Shown one piece after another: positions 1-8,533 of a stretch of 64,000 nucleotides of DNA. The stretch is taken from positions 576,543 through 640,542 of the forward strand of contig NZ_JH947128.1 in NCBI RefSeq assembly GCF_000302595.1, in the 5' to 3' direction. Origin of the DNA: Pedobacter arcticus A12. GTDB taxonomy: Bacteria; Bacteroidota; Bacteroidia; Sphingobacteriales; Sphingobacteriaceae. A program made the position numbers and the translations under genes. Each line of letters starts with the position of its first letter. Position 1 is the stretch's first letter. Under the pieces are notes generated by a model, which worked only from the letters and a program-made list of their open reading frames with translations, ran no database searches and was not told where the DNA came from.

Positions 1-613
1 CCTGCGAACAAATGAAACCGTTTACAACAACAGTAAAGGTGAATTTTCAATAGCCGTAAAACCAGGAGATTTTTTAATAAGCAAACTGAACAACTACAAA
101 AACGATACGCTAAAAATCAGCAATCAAACTGCGCTAATTATTTACCTCCAGCGTTTAGCCATTCCTTTACCCGAAGTGCTTTTTAAAGATTCTGTTTTGC
201 AGGCAAAAGCAAAGTACGAAGAAACAAAAAAAGCTTTTAACCAAGCGGTAAGGCTGGGCAACAATAAAGATATTTTGAACATTAGCAACGGAAATGTAGG
301 TTTAGGTATTGATGCAATATGGAGTGCTTTTAGCAAAGAAGGGAAAAACGCCCGACGCTTAATGGAAATTATGGAGCGTGATTATCAAAATAACATGATT
401 GATCAAATTTTTAATAAGGATTTGGTAAGTCGTGTAACTGGTTTAAAAGGAGACCAGCTTTTGGTTTTTATGCTCAACTTTCGTCCTTCTTATGCCTTTG
501 TAATGCAGGCCAATGAATATGCTTTGGGCAGTTTTATTAAACAAGCCTATATGCGCTTTAAAATGTCGCCCAACTTTCAAGATTTAAGTTCTTTCAAGCC
601 CATTAAAGAATAA
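1..613 (+). CDS. Carboxypeptidase-regulatory-like domain protein, 5' end outside window
   Basis: The reading frame is open from base 2 to the stop at 611-613, so the gene enters from the left and about 203 C-terminal residues are visible. The first ~60 residues look like the end of a carboxypeptidase D regulatory-like (Ig-type) fold: a segment NSKGEFSIAVKPGDFLISK followed by alternating beta-strand-like residues. Such domains usually sit at the N-terminus of exported Bacteroidota proteins. The remainder is basic and probably helical (KYEETKKAFNQAV, then ARRLMEIMERDYQNNMIDQIF) and has no motif I can assign. The GTG at 176 is only an internal codon. The role is unknown; a surface or periplasmic location is inferred from the domain type. 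Confidence 0.7.
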   Translation, partial: LRTNETVYNNSKGEFSIAVKPGDFLISKLNNYKNDTLKISNQTALIIYLQRLAIPLPEVLFKDSVLQAKAKYEETKKAFNQAVRLGNNKDILNISNGNVGLGIDAIWSAFSKEGKNARRLMEIMERDYQNNMIDQIFNKDLVSRVTGLKGDQLLVFMLNFRPSYAFVMQANEYALGSFIKQAYMRFKMSPNFQDLSSFKPIKE

Positions 614-635
614 ATTCAGCAAACATCAAAATGTT

Positions 636-643
636 TATCTTTG
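636..643 (+). promoter_or_regulatory. Candidate Bacteroidota -7 element for the flippase gene
   Basis: TATCTTTG fits the TAnnTTTG -7 consensus exactly. It lies 23 bp after the previous stop and 43 bp before the TTG start at 686. A clear -33 TTTG box is not visible at the expected distance, so this rests on the -7 box and position alone. Confidence 0.4.
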
Positions 644-685
644 CCCTTTAATTTTTGCCTAGAATCAAAAACTAAACTATAAACA

Positions 686-2173
686 TTGAACCTATTAAAA
701 AAACAAGGCTTCTTTAACAGCATTACACTTTATATAGGTACAGGGCTCGGCTTTTTTAATCTTATTATTTTATTTCAAAGGTCGTTAACAGCAGAACAAA
801 TAGGTTTTTTCGGCTTAATGACCTCTGTTTCTTTGTTATATACACAATTTGCCGCACTGGGTTTTAACAGCGTAATTACCCGTTATTTTCCTTATTTTAG
901 ATCCGAAGACCGTAAACATCAAGGTTTCCCAACATACGTTTTCAAAATCACCAGTATTGGCTTTTTAATAGTAACTGCTGTTTATGTTTTTGGAAAAGAG
1001 TTTGTGATCGACTTTAAAGGAGGTAATAAAGGCTCGTCTTACTACTATCAATATTACTACCTTATTATCCCAGTTGCACTTTTTACCTTTTGGTATAGCC
1101 TTGCAGAAACTTTTGCCCGCACCACTTACCATAATATTCTCCCTTCTTTCTTGCGAGAAGTATTGCTTAAAGTTTTTACAACTATTGGAGTCGGTTTGGT
1201 TTATTTCCAGTGGTTGGATTACCAGGATTTTGTTTATTGGTATGTGATAGCCAACGGAGTTATTCTACTAACTTTATTGGCCTATTTAAAAAAGCTTGAC
1301 TTATTACGGTTTAAAGCTGTTGAAGCACCGGTAAAAGAAAAATCATCAGAGATTTTACGTTATGGGCTTTATTCTATGTTGGCTGGTAGTTCCATCACCA
1401 TGATTCAGAATATAGATACCATTATGCTGAAAATTTACACCAGCGAAGAAATGGTAGGCTATTACTTCACGCTTTTTGCGATGGCATTGGTGATTAACTT
1501 ACCTGCAAAAGCTTTCGGGATAACATCATACCAAATTATTGCGGATGCTTGGAAAACAGATGATTTAAAGAGAATCAACAAAGTATACAGCAAAACATCT
1601 TTAGTGCAGTTTATGATTGGCTGTCTGTTTTTAGTTGGTTTAATTGCCAACTGGCACAACATTTTAATTATGTTGAAAAAACCAGAATATGCAGATTTCT
1701 ATTATGTATTTATTGTAGTAGCACTGGGTTTTTTAGTAGATATTACTGGCGGTTTAAACGGAATCATCATTATATTTTCTAAAAAATTCAAAATAATGAT
1801 GCCTATATTATTAAGCGCTGTAGCATTATGTGCTTTATTAAACGTAATTTTTATTCCCATGTTTGGGATATTAGGCGCCGCATTAGCTTATAGCATTACC
1901 ACACTGGCACTTAATTTTACCTATTGGCTTTATTTATTATTAAAATACGGTTTACAACCTTTTAGCTTTGCTTTTATTAAACTAATTATCATTGCTTTAG
2001 CGGTACTTTTCATCGGGATTTATCTGCCAGTAAGCGATAGTTTCTTTTTAGATGTTCTATTTAGATCTAGCTTAATGGCAGTAATTTACCTTTGTGCCGT
2101 TTACTTTTTACACATTTCAACAGATATTAACGAGGCCATTAACCAAGTTTTGAATAAATTAAAATCTAAATAA
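686..2173 (+). CDS. Polysaccharide flippase (Wzx/MATE-like lipopolysaccharide biosynthesis protein)
   Basis: A 495-residue, strongly hydrophobic protein with about 12-14 predicted membrane segments over its whole length, the usual size and profile of Wzx/RfbX flippases that move lipid-linked oligosaccharides across the inner membrane. The N-terminus (LKKQGFFNSITLYIGTGLGF) and the later segments LMTSVSLLYTQFAALGFNSV and LGAALAYSITTLALNFTYW are typical of the MVF/polysaccharide-synthase superfamily. Translation appears to start at TTG 686, as no ATG occurs near the conserved N-terminus. A glycosyltransferase gene follows after 5 bp, which supports a surface-glycan role. The transported glycan cannot be read from the sequence. 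Confidence 0.85.
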   Translation: MNLLKKQGFFNSITLYIGTGLGFFNLIILFQRSLTAEQIGFFGLMTSVSLLYTQFAALGFNSVITRYFPYFRSEDRKHQGFPTYVFKITSIGFLIVTAVYVFGKEFVIDFKGGNKGSSYYYQYYYLIIPVALFTFWYSLAETFARTTYHNILPSFLREVLLKVFTTIGVGLVYFQWLDYQDFVYWYVIANGVILLTLLAYLKKLDLLRFKAVEAPVKEKSSEILRYGLYSMLAGSSITMIQNIDTIMLKIYTSEEMVGYYFTLFAMALVINLPAKAFGITSYQIIADAWKTDDLKRINKVYSKTSLVQFMIGCLFLVGLIANWHNILIMLKKPEYADFYYVFIVVALGFLVDITGGLNGIIIIFSKKFKIMMPILLSAVALCALLNVIFIPMFGILGAALAYSITTLALNFTYWLYLLLKYGLQPFSFAFIKLIIIALAVLFIGIYLPVSDSFFLDVLFRSSLMAVIYLCAVYFLHISTDINEAINQVLNKLKSK

Positions 2174-2178
2174 AAGTA

Positions 2179-3081
2179 ATGAACAATTTAGCTCCCATTG
2201 CACTTTTTGTTTATAACAGGCCAGATCATACCCGCCAAACCGTAGAATCTTTAAAAGCTAACCATCTAGCTTCAGAAAGTGACTTCTTCATTTTCGCGGA
2301 TGGTGCTAAAACCGAGAAAGATGAAGAAGCTGTAAAGCAAGTGGCAGATTATATTGCAACCGTTGATGGATTTAAGTCGGTGAATATTGTTAAACAGGAA
2401 AAAAACCTTGGACTTGCTAATTCTGTTATTAACGGAGTTACACAATTAAGTGAAACTTACGGAAAGTTTATGGTTTTCGAGGATGATTTGATTTGCTCTG
2501 AACACACCCTAACTTACCTTAACGAAGCTTTAGACCGGTATAAAGATGAAGACCGAATTTTACACATTTGTGCTTCCATGCATCCGCTAAAGTTAGAAGA
2601 TAATATGCCAGAAACCTTTTTATATCGAGCGCCACATAGTTGTGGTTGGGCAAGCTGGAAAAGAGCTTGGGATAAATTCAATCCAGATATCGACGATTTA
2701 ATGTCGCAGTTTGATGAGCAAAAAATCAAAGATTTTACGTTCGACGGAAAAATGAATTTCTGGAAACAGATGAACGATTTCAAAAACGGCAAAAACAACT
2801 CTTGGGCTATTAGATGGTATGCTTCTGTTTTTTTAAATAAAGGTTTAGCATTAAACGTAACGCATTCTTTAATCAAAAATATTGGTCATGATGGTTCTGG
2901 CGTACACTCAAATATTGAAAATACGTACGATGTAGAAATCTATCCAAAGCCAATTACGGAATTCCCGAAAGAGATTAAAGAAAATAAAACCATGTACAAT
3001 GTGGTAAAATCCTTTTATGCAAACAGAAAAGGAAGCTGGCTTGATCGTGGGATTAGGTTTCTTCGTCAGAAACTAGGTTAA
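2179..3081 (+). CDS. Family 2-like glycosyltransferase
   Basis: A 300-residue soluble protein with a GT-A nucleotide-sugar-binding start (IALFVYNRPDHTRQTVESL, residues 7-25). The acidic FEDDL motif at residues 100-104 fits the metal-binding DxD site. The sequence NLGLANSVINGV before it is typical of bacterial GT2-type transferases. The gene lies 5 bp after the flippase and is probably co-transcribed with it, so a role in building the same surface polysaccharide is likely. Donor and acceptor sugars are unknown. Confidence 0.8.
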   Translation: MNNLAPIALFVYNRPDHTRQTVESLKANHLASESDFFIFADGAKTEKDEEAVKQVADYIATVDGFKSVNIVKQEKNLGLANSVINGVTQLSETYGKFMVFEDDLICSEHTLTYLNEALDRYKDEDRILHICASMHPLKLEDNMPETFLYRAPHSCGWASWKRAWDKFNPDIDDLMSQFDEQKIKDFTFDGKMNFWKQMNDFKNGKNNSWAIRWYASVFLNKGLALNVTHSLIKNIGHDGSGVHSNIENTYDVEIYPKPITEFPKEIKENKTMYNVVKSFYANRKGSWLDRGIRFLRQKLG

Positions 3082-3100
3082 CTCAAGCTAAATTCTTTCT

Positions 3101-4285
3101 ATGAAAACCTGCATCACAAAACTCAATACAATTTCCTTAAAAAAAGAACGCTTAATCATTGGATTAATGTCGGGGACTTCCTTAGATGGTTTAGATATCG
3201 CTTTGTGCCGATTAAAAAACAGCGGATCGGCAACCCAAGCTGAGATTATTGATTTTGAAACTATTCCTTACAGCTTATCCTTTAAAAACGAAATCAAAAA
3301 AATCTGCTTTAAGCAACAAATTGATTTAGAAAAGCTTTGTTTGTTAAACGATGAAATTGGGAAATTACACGGCAACTTAATCAAGCAATTTTTAATAAGC
3401 AGAAACATTGATGCTACAACCATTGATTTAATTGCAAGTCATGGCCAAACCGTTTTCCACTCACCAAAACGACTTCGCAAAGCAGATGATTACGGAAATG
3501 CCACTTTACAAATTGGAGATGCAGACCAAATTGCAACAATTACTGGTATTATCACGCTGGCAGATTTCCGTCAGAAAAATATTGCAAATGGTTACGAAGG
3601 TGCACCTTTAGCTATTTATGGCGATTATTTGTTATTTAACTCCAATGAAGAAAATCGTGTTCTACTAAATATTGGAGGCATAGCAAACTTTACGCTATTA
3701 CTTAAAGATCAAAGTTTTGAGAACGTTTTAAGTACAGATACTGGTGCAGGGAATACGTTAATGGATCAATATGTTGCTCAAAATTTCGAAAACCTTCCGT
3801 ACGATAAAAATGCGGAAATCGCTTTCAAAGGTAAAGCAGATGAAAACCTTTTGAATTCATTATTGAATCATCCTTTTTTTGGTGCTTCCTTACCAAAAAC
3901 AACTGGACCCGAGTTATTCAATTTAGCGTATTTAAATCAGGCATCACAAAATTCAGGAAGTCTAGGATTATCACATCACGATATTTTGGCTACCCTAAAC
4001 AGATTTACAGCTTGCGGTATTGCTAGCGCAGTTAAAAAAGCGAATTGCCCGAACGAAAGTGTAGTTTATTTAAGCGGTGGAGGCGCTCATAATCCGTTAC
4101 TAACAGTGAATTTAAAAAACTTACTCCCTAATCTAACTTTTAAAAACCTAAGCGTTTTAGGTATAAATCCGGATGCTAAGGAAGCATTGCTTTTCGCCAT
4201 TTTAGCAAACGAGACCATCGCTGGAAATCAATCTGTTTTTGGAAAAAAGAGTTTGAGCATGGGTAAAATAAGTTTGCCACATTAG
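3101..4285 (+). CDS. anmK: Anhydro-N-acetylmuramic acid kinase
   Basis: 394 residues, the normal AnmK length. The enzyme phosphorylates and hydrates 1,6-anhydro-MurNAc to MurNAc-6-phosphate during recycling of cell-wall peptidoglycan in the cytosol. Visible family motifs are GLMSGTSLDGLDIAL (21-35, ATP site and catalytic Asp region), ASHGQTVFHSP, LQIGDADQIA, DFRQKNIANGYEGAPL, NIGGIANFT and DTGAGNTLMDQ. It starts 19 bp after the glycosyltransferase and may share its transcript. The N-terminal 17 residues extend beyond the usual start, so a slightly later start is possible. Confidence 0.95.
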   Translation: MKTCITKLNTISLKKERLIIGLMSGTSLDGLDIALCRLKNSGSATQAEIIDFETIPYSLSFKNEIKKICFKQQIDLEKLCLLNDEIGKLHGNLIKQFLISRNIDATTIDLIASHGQTVFHSPKRLRKADDYGNATLQIGDADQIATITGIITLADFRQKNIANGYEGAPLAIYGDYLLFNSNEENRVLLNIGGIANFTLLLKDQSFENVLSTDTGAGNTLMDQYVAQNFENLPYDKNAEIAFKGKADENLLNSLLNHPFFGASLPKTTGPELFNLAYLNQASQNSGSLGLSHHDILATLNRFTACGIASAVKKANCPNESVVYLSGGGAHNPLLTVNLKNLLPNLTFKNLSVLGINPDAKEALLFAILANETIAGNQSVFGKKSLSMGKISLPH

Positions 4286-4340
4286 CAGAAGAATAATTAG
4301 GCATTTTTTCGGGATGTCGCGTATTATAACGTATATTTTC

Positions 4341-4348
4341 TATTTTTG
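4341..4348 (+). promoter_or_regulatory. Candidate -7 element of the FAS-like operon
   Basis: TATTTTTG matches TAnnTTTG and lies 26 bp upstream of the GTG start at 4374, in the only sizeable gap before the operon (88 bp after anmK). No convincing -33 TTTG is visible. It would drive the genes from 4374 at least to 8468. Confidence 0.45.
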
Positions 4349-4373
4349 AAATATTGTTTTAAAAGAAATATTT

Positions 4374-5096
4374 GTGGGGAAACCAAAAGTTTTAATTACC
4401 GGGGCAAGTAAAGGTTTAGGTTTAGCAATGGCAAAAAAACTAAACAACGATTACTGTTTGATTTTACATGCTTCCAAAGCCGAAAACATAACGGAATTCA
4501 CCGATGGCAACTACATTTTAGCTGCTGATTTATCAAATCCGGAAGAGCTCAAAGAATTTTGTAAGCAAGTCAAAAACGAACATGGCGATGACTTGTACGC
4601 AGTAATTAACAACGCAGGTATGTCTTTGGATAAACCCCTAACCTTCCAGCCCGAAAAAGATATTGATACCATGATTGCGGTGAATTTAAAGGCACCCATT
4701 ATGATCTCAAAAACAGTAGCTAAAATTTTTGGATTAAAGGGCAAAGGCGTAATCATCAACGTAAGTTCTTGCGTTGCAGAAACAGGCAATGCTTTTCAGT
4801 CTGTTTATGCAGCTACAAAAGCAGGATTAATTGCATTCTCAAAATCACTAGCAAAAGAGGTTGGCATACTTTACCATAACCACCAAATCAGAATTTTAAG
4901 TATTTCACCAGGGTTTATACAAACGCCAATGACGGATGCCATCCCCGAAACAGAAAAAGAGAAATACCTAAAAATGATACCTGCACAAAGATTCGGCAAT
5001 GCCGATGAAATAGCGGAAACGGTTGCTTTTTTGATTTCAGACAAGGCATCGTATATCAACGGAAGTAACATTGACATCAACGGAGGCCTTTTTTAA
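4374..5096 (+). CDS. 3-oxoacyl-ACP reductase-like SDR (FabG-like)
   Basis: A classical 240-residue short-chain dehydrogenase. It has the TGASKGLGLA cofactor loop near the N-terminus, NNAG near residue 80, catalytic Ser in NVSS, the Tyr-x3-Lys pair in YAATKAGL, SPGFIQTPM after it and a C-terminal GSNIDINGG. These are the features of FabG-type ketoreductases that reduce 3-oxoacyl-ACP with NADPH. It starts at GTG and ends directly against the next ATG (TAA then ATG at 5097). As first gene of an operon with dehydratase, ACP, ketosynthase and enoyl reductase, it most likely supplies the ketoreduction step of that pathway rather than acting on a small sugar or alcohol. Confidence 0.85.
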   Translation: MGKPKVLITGASKGLGLAMAKKLNNDYCLILHASKAENITEFTDGNYILAADLSNPEELKEFCKQVKNEHGDDLYAVINNAGMSLDKPLTFQPEKDIDTMIAVNLKAPIMISKTVAKIFGLKGKGVIINVSSCVAETGNAFQSVYAATKAGLIAFSKSLAKEVGILYHNHQIRILSISPGFIQTPMTDAIPETEKEKYLKMIPAQRFGNADEIAETVAFLISDKASYINGSNIDINGGLF

Positions 5097-5645
5097 ATGG
5101 AAAACTTAATCGGTGCTTTACCCAAAGACTTTCTTTTACACGGTGATACAAAAAGACTATTAGACAATTACCATTGGCATGAACCAAAGATTGGAATTGC
5201 AGCCAGCTATACGCCCACTGCTTTTGATGTAAATGATCATTTCGGGGTTTTTAGAGGGGTAGATCAAATTGAAGCATTCGCCCAAGCCACCATTGTTTCT
5301 TGCGCTACTTTTTTAGAGTGTGAGAAACAAAAATGTACACCCGAGGATTTAAAAACCAATTTTATCCCCGCATTTATAAGTATTGGAAACGTATATTTCC
5401 ATAACTATATACAAGAAGGTGATACTTTTCTAAGTTTAGGAAAAATCAAATTCTATAAATTTAGGCAAATGGTTGCCGATGGTAGAATTTATAAAGTATC
5501 AAAAGATTTAGATTTAGACCTTTACTTTAGCGATTTTAGCGAAACAAAACTAGATAATTACGAACTAAGCGAAGATTTCACTTTAGTAGCCGAACTATTT
5601 GATATAACCGGCAGAGCACTAAAGAAAGAAGCATTTAAACAATAA
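5097..5645 (+). CDS. Hotdog-fold 3-hydroxyacyl-ACP dehydratase (FabA/FabZ-like)
   Basis: 182 residues, between FabZ and FabA in length. The stretch NDHFGVFRGVDQIEAFAQA at 46-64 is the family signature, with His48 in the place of the catalytic histidine and Glu59 in the substrate-helix GVDQIEA. Downstream, a GNVYFHNYIQEGDTF strand matches the hotdog sheet that normally reads as KFRRPVxPGD. The glycine and proline spacing after the His is altered (HFGVFRG instead of HFPGxPxxPG), so it is a divergent member. Its position between ketoreductase and ACP, with 6 bp to the ACP, makes dehydration of 3-hydroxyacyl-ACP the likely reaction. Confidence 0.75.
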   Translation: MENLIGALPKDFLLHGDTKRLLDNYHWHEPKIGIAASYTPTAFDVNDHFGVFRGVDQIEAFAQATIVSCATFLECEKQKCTPEDLKTNFIPAFISIGNVYFHNYIQEGDTFLSLGKIKFYKFRQMVADGRIYKVSKDLDLDLYFSDFSETKLDNYELSEDFTLVAELFDITGRALKKEAFKQ

Positions 5646-5651
5646 AACAAC

Positions 5652-5912
5652 ATGGAAAGACAAGAAATTATTGACGGCATAGTAGAAATACTAAAGACCG
5701 TAAGAACAATAGATCAAGAAAAATTAGCAAACATTACAGAAGAAACTGATTTTTTAACCGACTTAAACACACCATCAACAGAATTAATCAATATCGCTGC
5801 TAAAGCAGAGCAAAAATTCGGCGTTGAGTTTGAAGATGACGACATTGACGATTTAGGGTCAACAGTAAAAGATATTGTAGATTTGATTTTAAGAACTAAA
5901 GAAAGAGGGTAA
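5652..5912 (+). CDS. Acyl carrier protein with atypical phosphopantetheine site
   Basis: An acidic 86-residue protein of ACP size with the four-helix pattern: helix I 2-17, a loop with TEETDFLTDLN, helix II starting at the expected prosthetic serine, then KFGVEFEDDDIDDLGSTVKDIVDLI. The usual Asp-Ser-Leu attachment motif is replaced by TPSTEL, leaving Ser42 as the only candidate for 4'-phosphopantetheine and removing the normally conserved Asp before it. It lies 1 bp before the ketosynthase gene. A dedicated phosphopantetheinyl transferase is encoded four genes later, so the pair may have co-adapted. Confidence 0.85.
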   Translation: MERQEIIDGIVEILKTVRTIDQEKLANITEETDFLTDLNTPSTELINIAAKAEQKFGVEFEDDDIDDLGSTVKDIVDLILRTKERG

Positions 5913-5913
5913 G

Positions 5914-7266
5914 ATGATATTAGGGGGTAGAAAAGTAGCAGTAGTTGGCATGGGTGGCGCATTTCCCACATGTTCTAACCTAACCGATTTTTCTGATAAG
6001 CTTTTCTCAAACCAAAGTTTAATTAGAGAATGGGATGTAGCAGTAGCCCGAAATAAACAAGTTCGTTCCACAGTTTCTGGCTTTATCAGCGAGGCAGAAA
6101 TGAATCTGGAAGCAATTTACTCTCCTCTTTCAGACACCTATCCAGAAGTTTATATCGATTTACTGAAACGTATTCCCGAAATCAATTTATCTACTGCAGA
6201 TGTTGGCAGTATTTGGGCAATGTTGGGTTCGCTCGACGCTATAAAAATGGCTGGCTGGACAGATGTGGAAACGCAATCTGAAGGAACAGGCGTTTTAGTT
6301 GGCTCTGGTGGTGGCGGTCACGTTATACAGCGTAACGCTTGGCACAGCTTTTTTGAAATGGGCAAAAAATCGCGTTTGGCCGGTTCGCACACGGTAGATC
6401 GATCTATGGTTTACAGAGATGCGGCGAATGTTTCTTGTTTGATTAAAAACCGTGGCGTTTGCGAATCAATAGGTTCTGCTTGCGCAACTGGGTTAGGAAA
6501 TATTGGCTATGCCTACCGTTTAATTGCTTTTGGACTGCAAGACCGAGCTGTTGCAGGTGGTGTGGAAGGCACTTCGCTGGAAACATTCATTGGCTTTGAC
6601 GCCATGCAGATTTTAAGCCGTGGTTTTAAACCAGAGGAAAGTTCTCGCCCATTTGATAAAGATAGAAACGGTTTTGTTTGTTCCTTTGGCGCAGGCATTG
6701 TTTGTTTGGAAGAATATGAAATGGCGAAAGCCCGGGGCGCAAATATCCTAGCTGTAATAGATAATTATTTCAATAATTCCGATGGTGATGGGGATATGTT
6801 TTATCCGTCTTTTGCTGGTCAGAAAAGGTTATGGAAAGGCTTGCTAGGTGATTCTGGAATCAAACCTGATGTCGTTAAAGTTCACGGAACATCAACCCCT
6901 GTTGGCGATGCTATCGAATTATTAAGCGTAGTGGATGTTTTAGGCGCTAAAGATTACCATATTTCTGCACCCAAATCTCAATTCGGCCATATGTTAGGCG
7001 CTGCCGGTGCGGTTGAATTTATCACTGCCGTGATGATGCTACAAAAACAGGAAGTTTTACCTTGTTTAAATTCAGATAATTTAAATGAAGATCTAGAGAA
7101 GTTTCAACTAACAGAAAAATGGGAAGGTTCAAAATCTCCCTTAGCCGCTTACCGAGACTTATTGCCGAAACAAAGTTTAAAAAAAGAGATCAATAGTATT
7201 ACTTGCTTAAATTACGGTTTTGGCGGTACTAACAGTGCTATTTCAATTTCAAAAGACAATTCATGA
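5914..7266 (+). CDS. Beta-ketoacyl-ACP synthase, KAS I/II type
   Basis: A 450-residue thiolase-fold condensing enzyme. The complete Cys-His-His triad is visible: Cys190 in GSACATG, His324 in VHGTSTPVGD and His359 in KSQFGHMLGAAG. The GVLVGSGGGG segment, the S-A-C-A-T nucleophile elbow and the C-terminal NYGFGGTNSA are closest to FabB/FabF-type elongating synthases. No chain-length-factor partner is encoded nearby, which argues against an aromatic or aryl-polyene polyketide system. The stop overlaps the next start (ATGA at 7263-7266), indicating translational coupling to the enoyl reductase. Confidence 0.9.
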   Translation: MILGGRKVAVVGMGGAFPTCSNLTDFSDKLFSNQSLIREWDVAVARNKQVRSTVSGFISEAEMNLEAIYSPLSDTYPEVYIDLLKRIPEINLSTADVGSIWAMLGSLDAIKMAGWTDVETQSEGTGVLVGSGGGGHVIQRNAWHSFFEMGKKSRLAGSHTVDRSMVYRDAANVSCLIKNRGVCESIGSACATGLGNIGYAYRLIAFGLQDRAVAGGVEGTSLETFIGFDAMQILSRGFKPEESSRPFDKDRNGFVCSFGAGIVCLEEYEMAKARGANILAVIDNYFNNSDGDGDMFYPSFAGQKRLWKGLLGDSGIKPDVVKVHGTSTPVGDAIELLSVVDVLGAKDYHISAPKSQFGHMLGAAGAVEFITAVMMLQKQEVLPCLNSDNLNEDLEKFQLTEKWEGSKSPLAAYRDLLPKQSLKKEINSITCLNYGFGGTNSAISISKDNS

Positions 7267-8075
7267 TCAACAATCAAAATAAAGTAGCGGTAGTTTTTGG
7301 CGTAAGAAATGACAGTTCTATTGGCTTTCAGGTTGCCCTAAAACTACATCAATCTGGTTGTAAAGTTGTGTTAAATTACGTTGACGATACCAAAGCTGAT
7401 GTTCTTTATTTAATGGAACAACATGGAATGGATAGCGCTTACGCTGCAAATGTTGATGTACGGAATGAGGAAGAAATCAAATCTTTTTTAACCGCTATTT
7501 ATAAAAATCTAGGACCAATAGATTACGTATTACATGGCGTTGCTTTTGGAAGCCAAAATGTGATGTGTTACAGTTTGCCTGGTAGTGATGAACCTGCACC
7601 TTCATACATTGATATTCCTTTCGAAGAATTAATGGATTCGTTTAATATTAGCGCTTATTCTTTATTGAGGATTTGTAGGGTTGCCGAGCCTTTGCTGGCA
7701 AAAAATGCATCTGTTTTAACTTTAACTTATAATGCATCTCAAAGAGTTTTTCCTGGTTATGCCGGAATGGCTGTAAACAAAGCTGCTTTAGAAAACATCA
7801 TGCTTTATCTGGCTAGTTATTTTAGGAAAAGTGGTGTAAGAGTAAATGCAATATCTGCCGGATTGGTGATGACAACCTCTGCTGGAGGTATAAATGGTGT
7901 GCGTAAGTTACGGAAGCTAGGTAAAGTAACCGCTCCTTTAGGAAATATTGCAGCTTCTGATGTTGCAGACGCTGCGCTCTATTACTTCTCAGATTTATCG
8001 AAAAAAGTCACTGGGAACATCCATTTTGTTGATGGTGGCTTTAATATTATGGGCGTAGCTATCGAGGATATCTAA
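7263..8075 (+). CDS. Enoyl-ACP reductase-like SDR (FabI-like)
   Basis: 270 residues with the FabI arrangement: an N-terminal nucleotide loop FGVRNDSSIGFQVA (compare GVAS-x2-SIAxGIA in FabI), the active-site LTYNASQRVFPGYAGMAVNK, where the Tyr is followed by Met and then Lys at FabI spacing, RVNAISAGLVMT after it, and the C-terminal IHFVDGGFNIMG. This supports NAD(P)H-dependent reduction of enoyl-ACP, completing the elongation cycle encoded by this operon. It overlaps the ketosynthase by 4 bp and abuts the next gene. A divergent ketoreductase role cannot be excluded by sequence alone. Confidence 0.8.
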   Translation: MINNQNKVAVVFGVRNDSSIGFQVALKLHQSGCKVVLNYVDDTKADVLYLMEQHGMDSAYAANVDVRNEEEIKSFLTAIYKNLGPIDYVLHGVAFGSQNVMCYSLPGSDEPAPSYIDIPFEELMDSFNISAYSLLRICRVAEPLLAKNASVLTLTYNASQRVFPGYAGMAVNKAALENIMLYLASYFRKSGVRVNAISAGLVMTTSAGGINGVRKLRKLGKVTAPLGNIAASDVADAALYYFSDLSKKVTGNIHFVDGGFNIMGVAIEDI

Positions 8076-8468
8076 ATGAAAACATTGGTTGACGAATTAA
8101 ACAACAACCAAGAATTTGCCGTAGGCAATGATGTGGTTTTTTTACCCACCTTTAGCCATTCGTTTAATCCATTATTCCAGAATAAAGTTTACACCGAACA
8201 AGAAATTGCCTACTGTGAGCAGTTTGATGAGCCTTTATTAAGATACGCCTCTACTTGGGCGGCAAAAGAAGCCGTTTATAAAGCCATAAAGCAAATAGAA
8301 TCCAAACCTCTTCCGTTCAAAAAAATAGAAATTTTGCGGGAGAAAATTGCTGGAAAACCAACAGTAAACTTGCCTCACTCCTATGTTCATTTTAAAATAA
8401 GCCTAAGCATAAGCCACGACGGAGATTACATTTGGGCAGTTGCAGTTTTAAAGTTGGAGAAAGTATAA
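8076..8468 (+). CDS. 4'-phosphopantetheinyl transferase, AcpS-like
   Basis: A short 130-residue protein of holo-ACP synthase size. It shows the paired metal and CoA-binding motifs of the superfamily: VGNDVVFLP near residue 17, in place of GxDIV, and WAAKEAVYKA near residue 65, in place of FAxKEAxxKA. The C-terminal SISHDGDYIWAVAVL matches the strand with conserved Ser-His. It would transfer the phosphopantetheine arm of CoA to the carrier serine, most simply to the operon's own ACP. The start codon touches the stop of the enoyl reductase gene. Confidence 0.85.
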   Translation: MKTLVDELNNNQEFAVGNDVVFLPTFSHSFNPLFQNKVYTEQEIAYCEQFDEPLLRYASTWAAKEAVYKAIKQIESKPLPFKKIEILREKIAGKPTVNLPHSYVHFKISLSISHDGDYIWAVAVLKLEKV

Positions 8469-8533
8469 GAAAAACTTGCAACCTTAAAACATTTGTCTTA
8501 TTTTTATGGACAGGTGTCTAAGAAAATGAAGCT

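Noticed and set aside
4374..8468. Flexirubin, aryl-polyene or dialkylresorcinol cluster
   Set aside because: No chain-length factor, aromatic ammonia lyase, DarB-type synthase, MMPL exporter or the other companion genes are present; there is one ketosynthase and a full reductive cycle.
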